DNA from: Anaerolineaceae bacterium
Lineage (GTDB): Bacteria; Chloroflexota; Anaerolineae; JAAYZQ01
Length of the DNA: 14,587 nucleotides
Assembly: GCA_012514775.1 (NCBI GenBank)
Contig: JAAYZQ010000264.1
Coordinates: forward strand, 1-14,587
Reading direction: 5' to 3'
Positions within the stretch are counted from its first letter, which is position 1; every line of letters starts with the position of its first letter. The notes beneath the pieces are model-generated. The model was given only the letters and a program-made list of their open reading frames with translations. It ran no database searches and had not been told where the DNA came from. Positions 13,167 to 14,587 of this stretch are shown one piece after another. The translations under genes and the position numbers were made by a program.

Positions 13167-14585
13167 ATGCCCACCGAAGGAATCTCAAAACAATCCACCA
13201 CCCACCCCTGCTCGACGCACGCGCCGCACCACCGTTGGGAAGTAGAACTGGTGGGCAACCAGCCTGCGCTGCCAGGCCGCCTGGCGTCCGTCGAATGCGA
13301 CAGCCAGTGCGACTGCGCCTGCTATGCACTGGAGGGCGACGAGGTGCCGCTATTATCGGCGCCCATCTCCTTTTACCTGGAGCTGACGCCCGACTGCAAC
13401 AACCGCTGCCCCGGCTGTGGCAATACCTTTGTCCCGCGGGGAGGCCGAGCCAGGGGCGGCAGGCAGGCTCGCCCCCTGGATGCCGCCGGTTGGCGCCGCA
13501 TCCTGGACCGGCTGGCACCCCACGCCCTGCGCCTGAAGCTGACGGGCGGCGAGCCCACGCTGCATCCTGAATTCGAGGACATTGTCGCCGAGGTTGCGAG
13601 CCTGGGGATCCCCTTTACGCTGTTCACCAACGGCCGCTGGCAGCGGCCGGCCCGCACGGTATGCCTGCTGCACGAGATGGACGGCTGCCAGGGGCTCCTC
13701 GTCTCGCTCCACGGCGCCACGGCGCGAGCCCACGAAGCGTTCTCGGGCGTGGCGGGCTCCTTTGCCGAGACCCTGGCCACGGTGCGCCTGGCCATCGCCG
13801 GCGACCTGCCCGTGAGCCTGAGCTGCGTGATCACGCGTTGGAACTGGCGCCAGGTGGACGACATGCTGGCCCTGGCCCGGCGTCTGCACGTGGAGAGCGT
13901 GGTGTTCAACCGCTACCTGGGCCCCGGCCTGCCGCACCTGGTGGTCTCGGATGGGCAGTTCGCCCAGGCGGCTGCGCGAGTGGCCAGGCTGCGGGCCGCA
14001 GGCCACCCGGTCAAGCTGGGCAACTGCCTGCCCACCTGTTTCCTGGACACGGGCCAGGCGGGCTGCCTGGCAGGCCTGGCCTTCTTCAGCGTCGATCCCT
14101 GGGGCCGGGTGCGGCCGTGCAACCACGCCCCGGTGATCTGTGGCAACCTGCTGGAAAGCACCGTGGAAGAGATCTGGGGGTCGCCCGAGCTGGAGGCCTG
14201 GCGCAGCTCGGTTCCGGCGGGCTGCGCGACCTGTCCCATGCTGCCCACCTGCCGCGGGGGCTGCCGCGCCCAGGCCATGCTCCTGGGCCAGCAGGCCGAT
14301 CCGCTGATTCAGAAGGCCCTGCCGCTGCGAAGGACCACCCCCGAGCGCGTGGCCTTTTATCGGGAGGCGAGGCCTGTCGGCCTGTTCGAGTGGCGGCAGG
14401 AAGCCTTCGGCAGCGTGCTGATGCACGGCAACCGCCTGCTGGCCGTCGCCCCCGACCAGGAGGTGGCCCTGGGCCTGCTGGACGGAAGCCGCACGCTGCA
14501 CGAGATCGAGAGTACCTGCGGGCCCAGGGCCCTGTCCCTCATCGCCAACCTCTATCACGACGGCATGGTCGAGTTCCTGACCTGA
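13167..14585 (+). CDS. Radical SAM/SPASM protein with C-terminal PqqD-like domain (peptide-modifying type)
   Basis: 472 residues starting at ATG 13167 behind GAGGGATCC. The radical SAM cluster motif is C77-N-N-R-C81-P-G-C84 (CX3CX2C), preceded by FYLELTPD. The SAM-binding GGEP follows at 127-130. The SPASM region has C300-X12-G-X4-C318 and then C353-X2-C356-X5-C362-X3-C366, matching the SPASM pattern that binds auxiliary iron-sulfur clusters. The last about 55 residues (GNRLLAVAPDQEVALGLLDG and onward) resemble PqqD, the recognition domain that binds leader peptides of ribosomal peptide substrates. An extra N-terminal cysteine group, C44, C48, C50 and C52, is unusual. The expected role is radical-based modification of a peptide; substrate and chemistry are unknown. 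It ends two bases before the window edge, so partners may lie downstream. Confidence 0.88.
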   Translation: MPTEGISKQSTTHPCSTHAPHHRWEVELVGNQPALPGRLASVECDSQCDCACYALEGDEVPLLSAPISFYLELTPDCNNRCPGCGNTFVPRGGRARGGRQARPLDAAGWRRILDRLAPHALRLKLTGGEPTLHPEFEDIVAEVASLGIPFTLFTNGRWQRPARTVCLLHEMDGCQGLLVSLHGATARAHEAFSGVAGSFAETLATVRLAIAGDLPVSLSCVITRWNWRQVDDMLALARRLHVESVVFNRYLGPGLPHLVVSDGQFAQAAARVARLRAAGHPVKLGNCLPTCFLDTGQAGCLAGLAFFSVDPWGRVRPCNHAPVICGNLLESTVEEIWGSPELEAWRSSVPAGCATCPMLPTCRGGCRAQAMLLGQQADPLIQKALPLRRTTPERVAFYREARPVGLFEWRQEAFGSVLMHGNRLLAVAPDQEVALGLLDGSRTLHEIESTCGPRALSLIANLYHDGMVEFLT

Positions 14586-14587
14586 GA

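Overview
The window is very GC-rich bacterial DNA with densely packed genes. It most resembles a Chloroflexota (Anaerolineae-like) genome. This is inferred from protein style: DUF5666 lipoproteins with TGT/Asp-rich linkers, an AmaP-type anchor protein, a lone scpB, GT39/YfhO membrane protein clusters and short GC-rich palindromic repeats. No marker gene fixes the lineage.

Region 1 (1-7060, all + strand) is an operon-like run of cell-envelope glycosylation genes: the tail of a family-2 glycosyltransferase, a GT39-type membrane glycosyltransferase (90-1598), a larger GT-C-type membrane protein (1617-4199) and a YfhO-family membrane protein (4196-7060). Genes overlap or are spaced by less than 20 nt. 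A plausible division of labour is that the GT2 enzyme loads sugar onto a lipid phosphate carrier and the multi-pass proteins transfer it outside the membrane. The most unusual feature lies here: the same palindrome-rich element occurs twice, once in-frame inside the 1617-4199 gene (about 2010-2190) and once in-frame at the 5' end of the YfhO gene (about 4208-4460). In both genes it is translated in the same frame into nearly the same peptide.

Region 2 (7061-10764) has an AT-rich promoter-like island, a long potentially structured leader, and a gene for a 1125-residue, highly acidic secreted lipoprotein ending in a strong intrinsic terminator. The protein has five DUF5666-like beta modules alternating in two subtypes, Asp/Ser/Thr-rich repeat linkers, and two homologous two-cysteine helical domains near its ends.

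Region 3 (10765-12900) holds an intergenic stretch with a direct repeat pair and a palindrome, a well-formed promoter and amaP (Asp23-type membrane anchor), a convergent small exported protein of unknown function, and a divergent scpB (chromosome segregation) without scpA in the window.

Region 4 (12901-14585) has a stack of nested palindromes and a promoter-like -10 box. These are followed by a radical SAM/SPASM protein with a C-terminal PqqD-like domain, the kind of enzyme that modifies ribosomal peptides. No precursor peptide is visible in the window.
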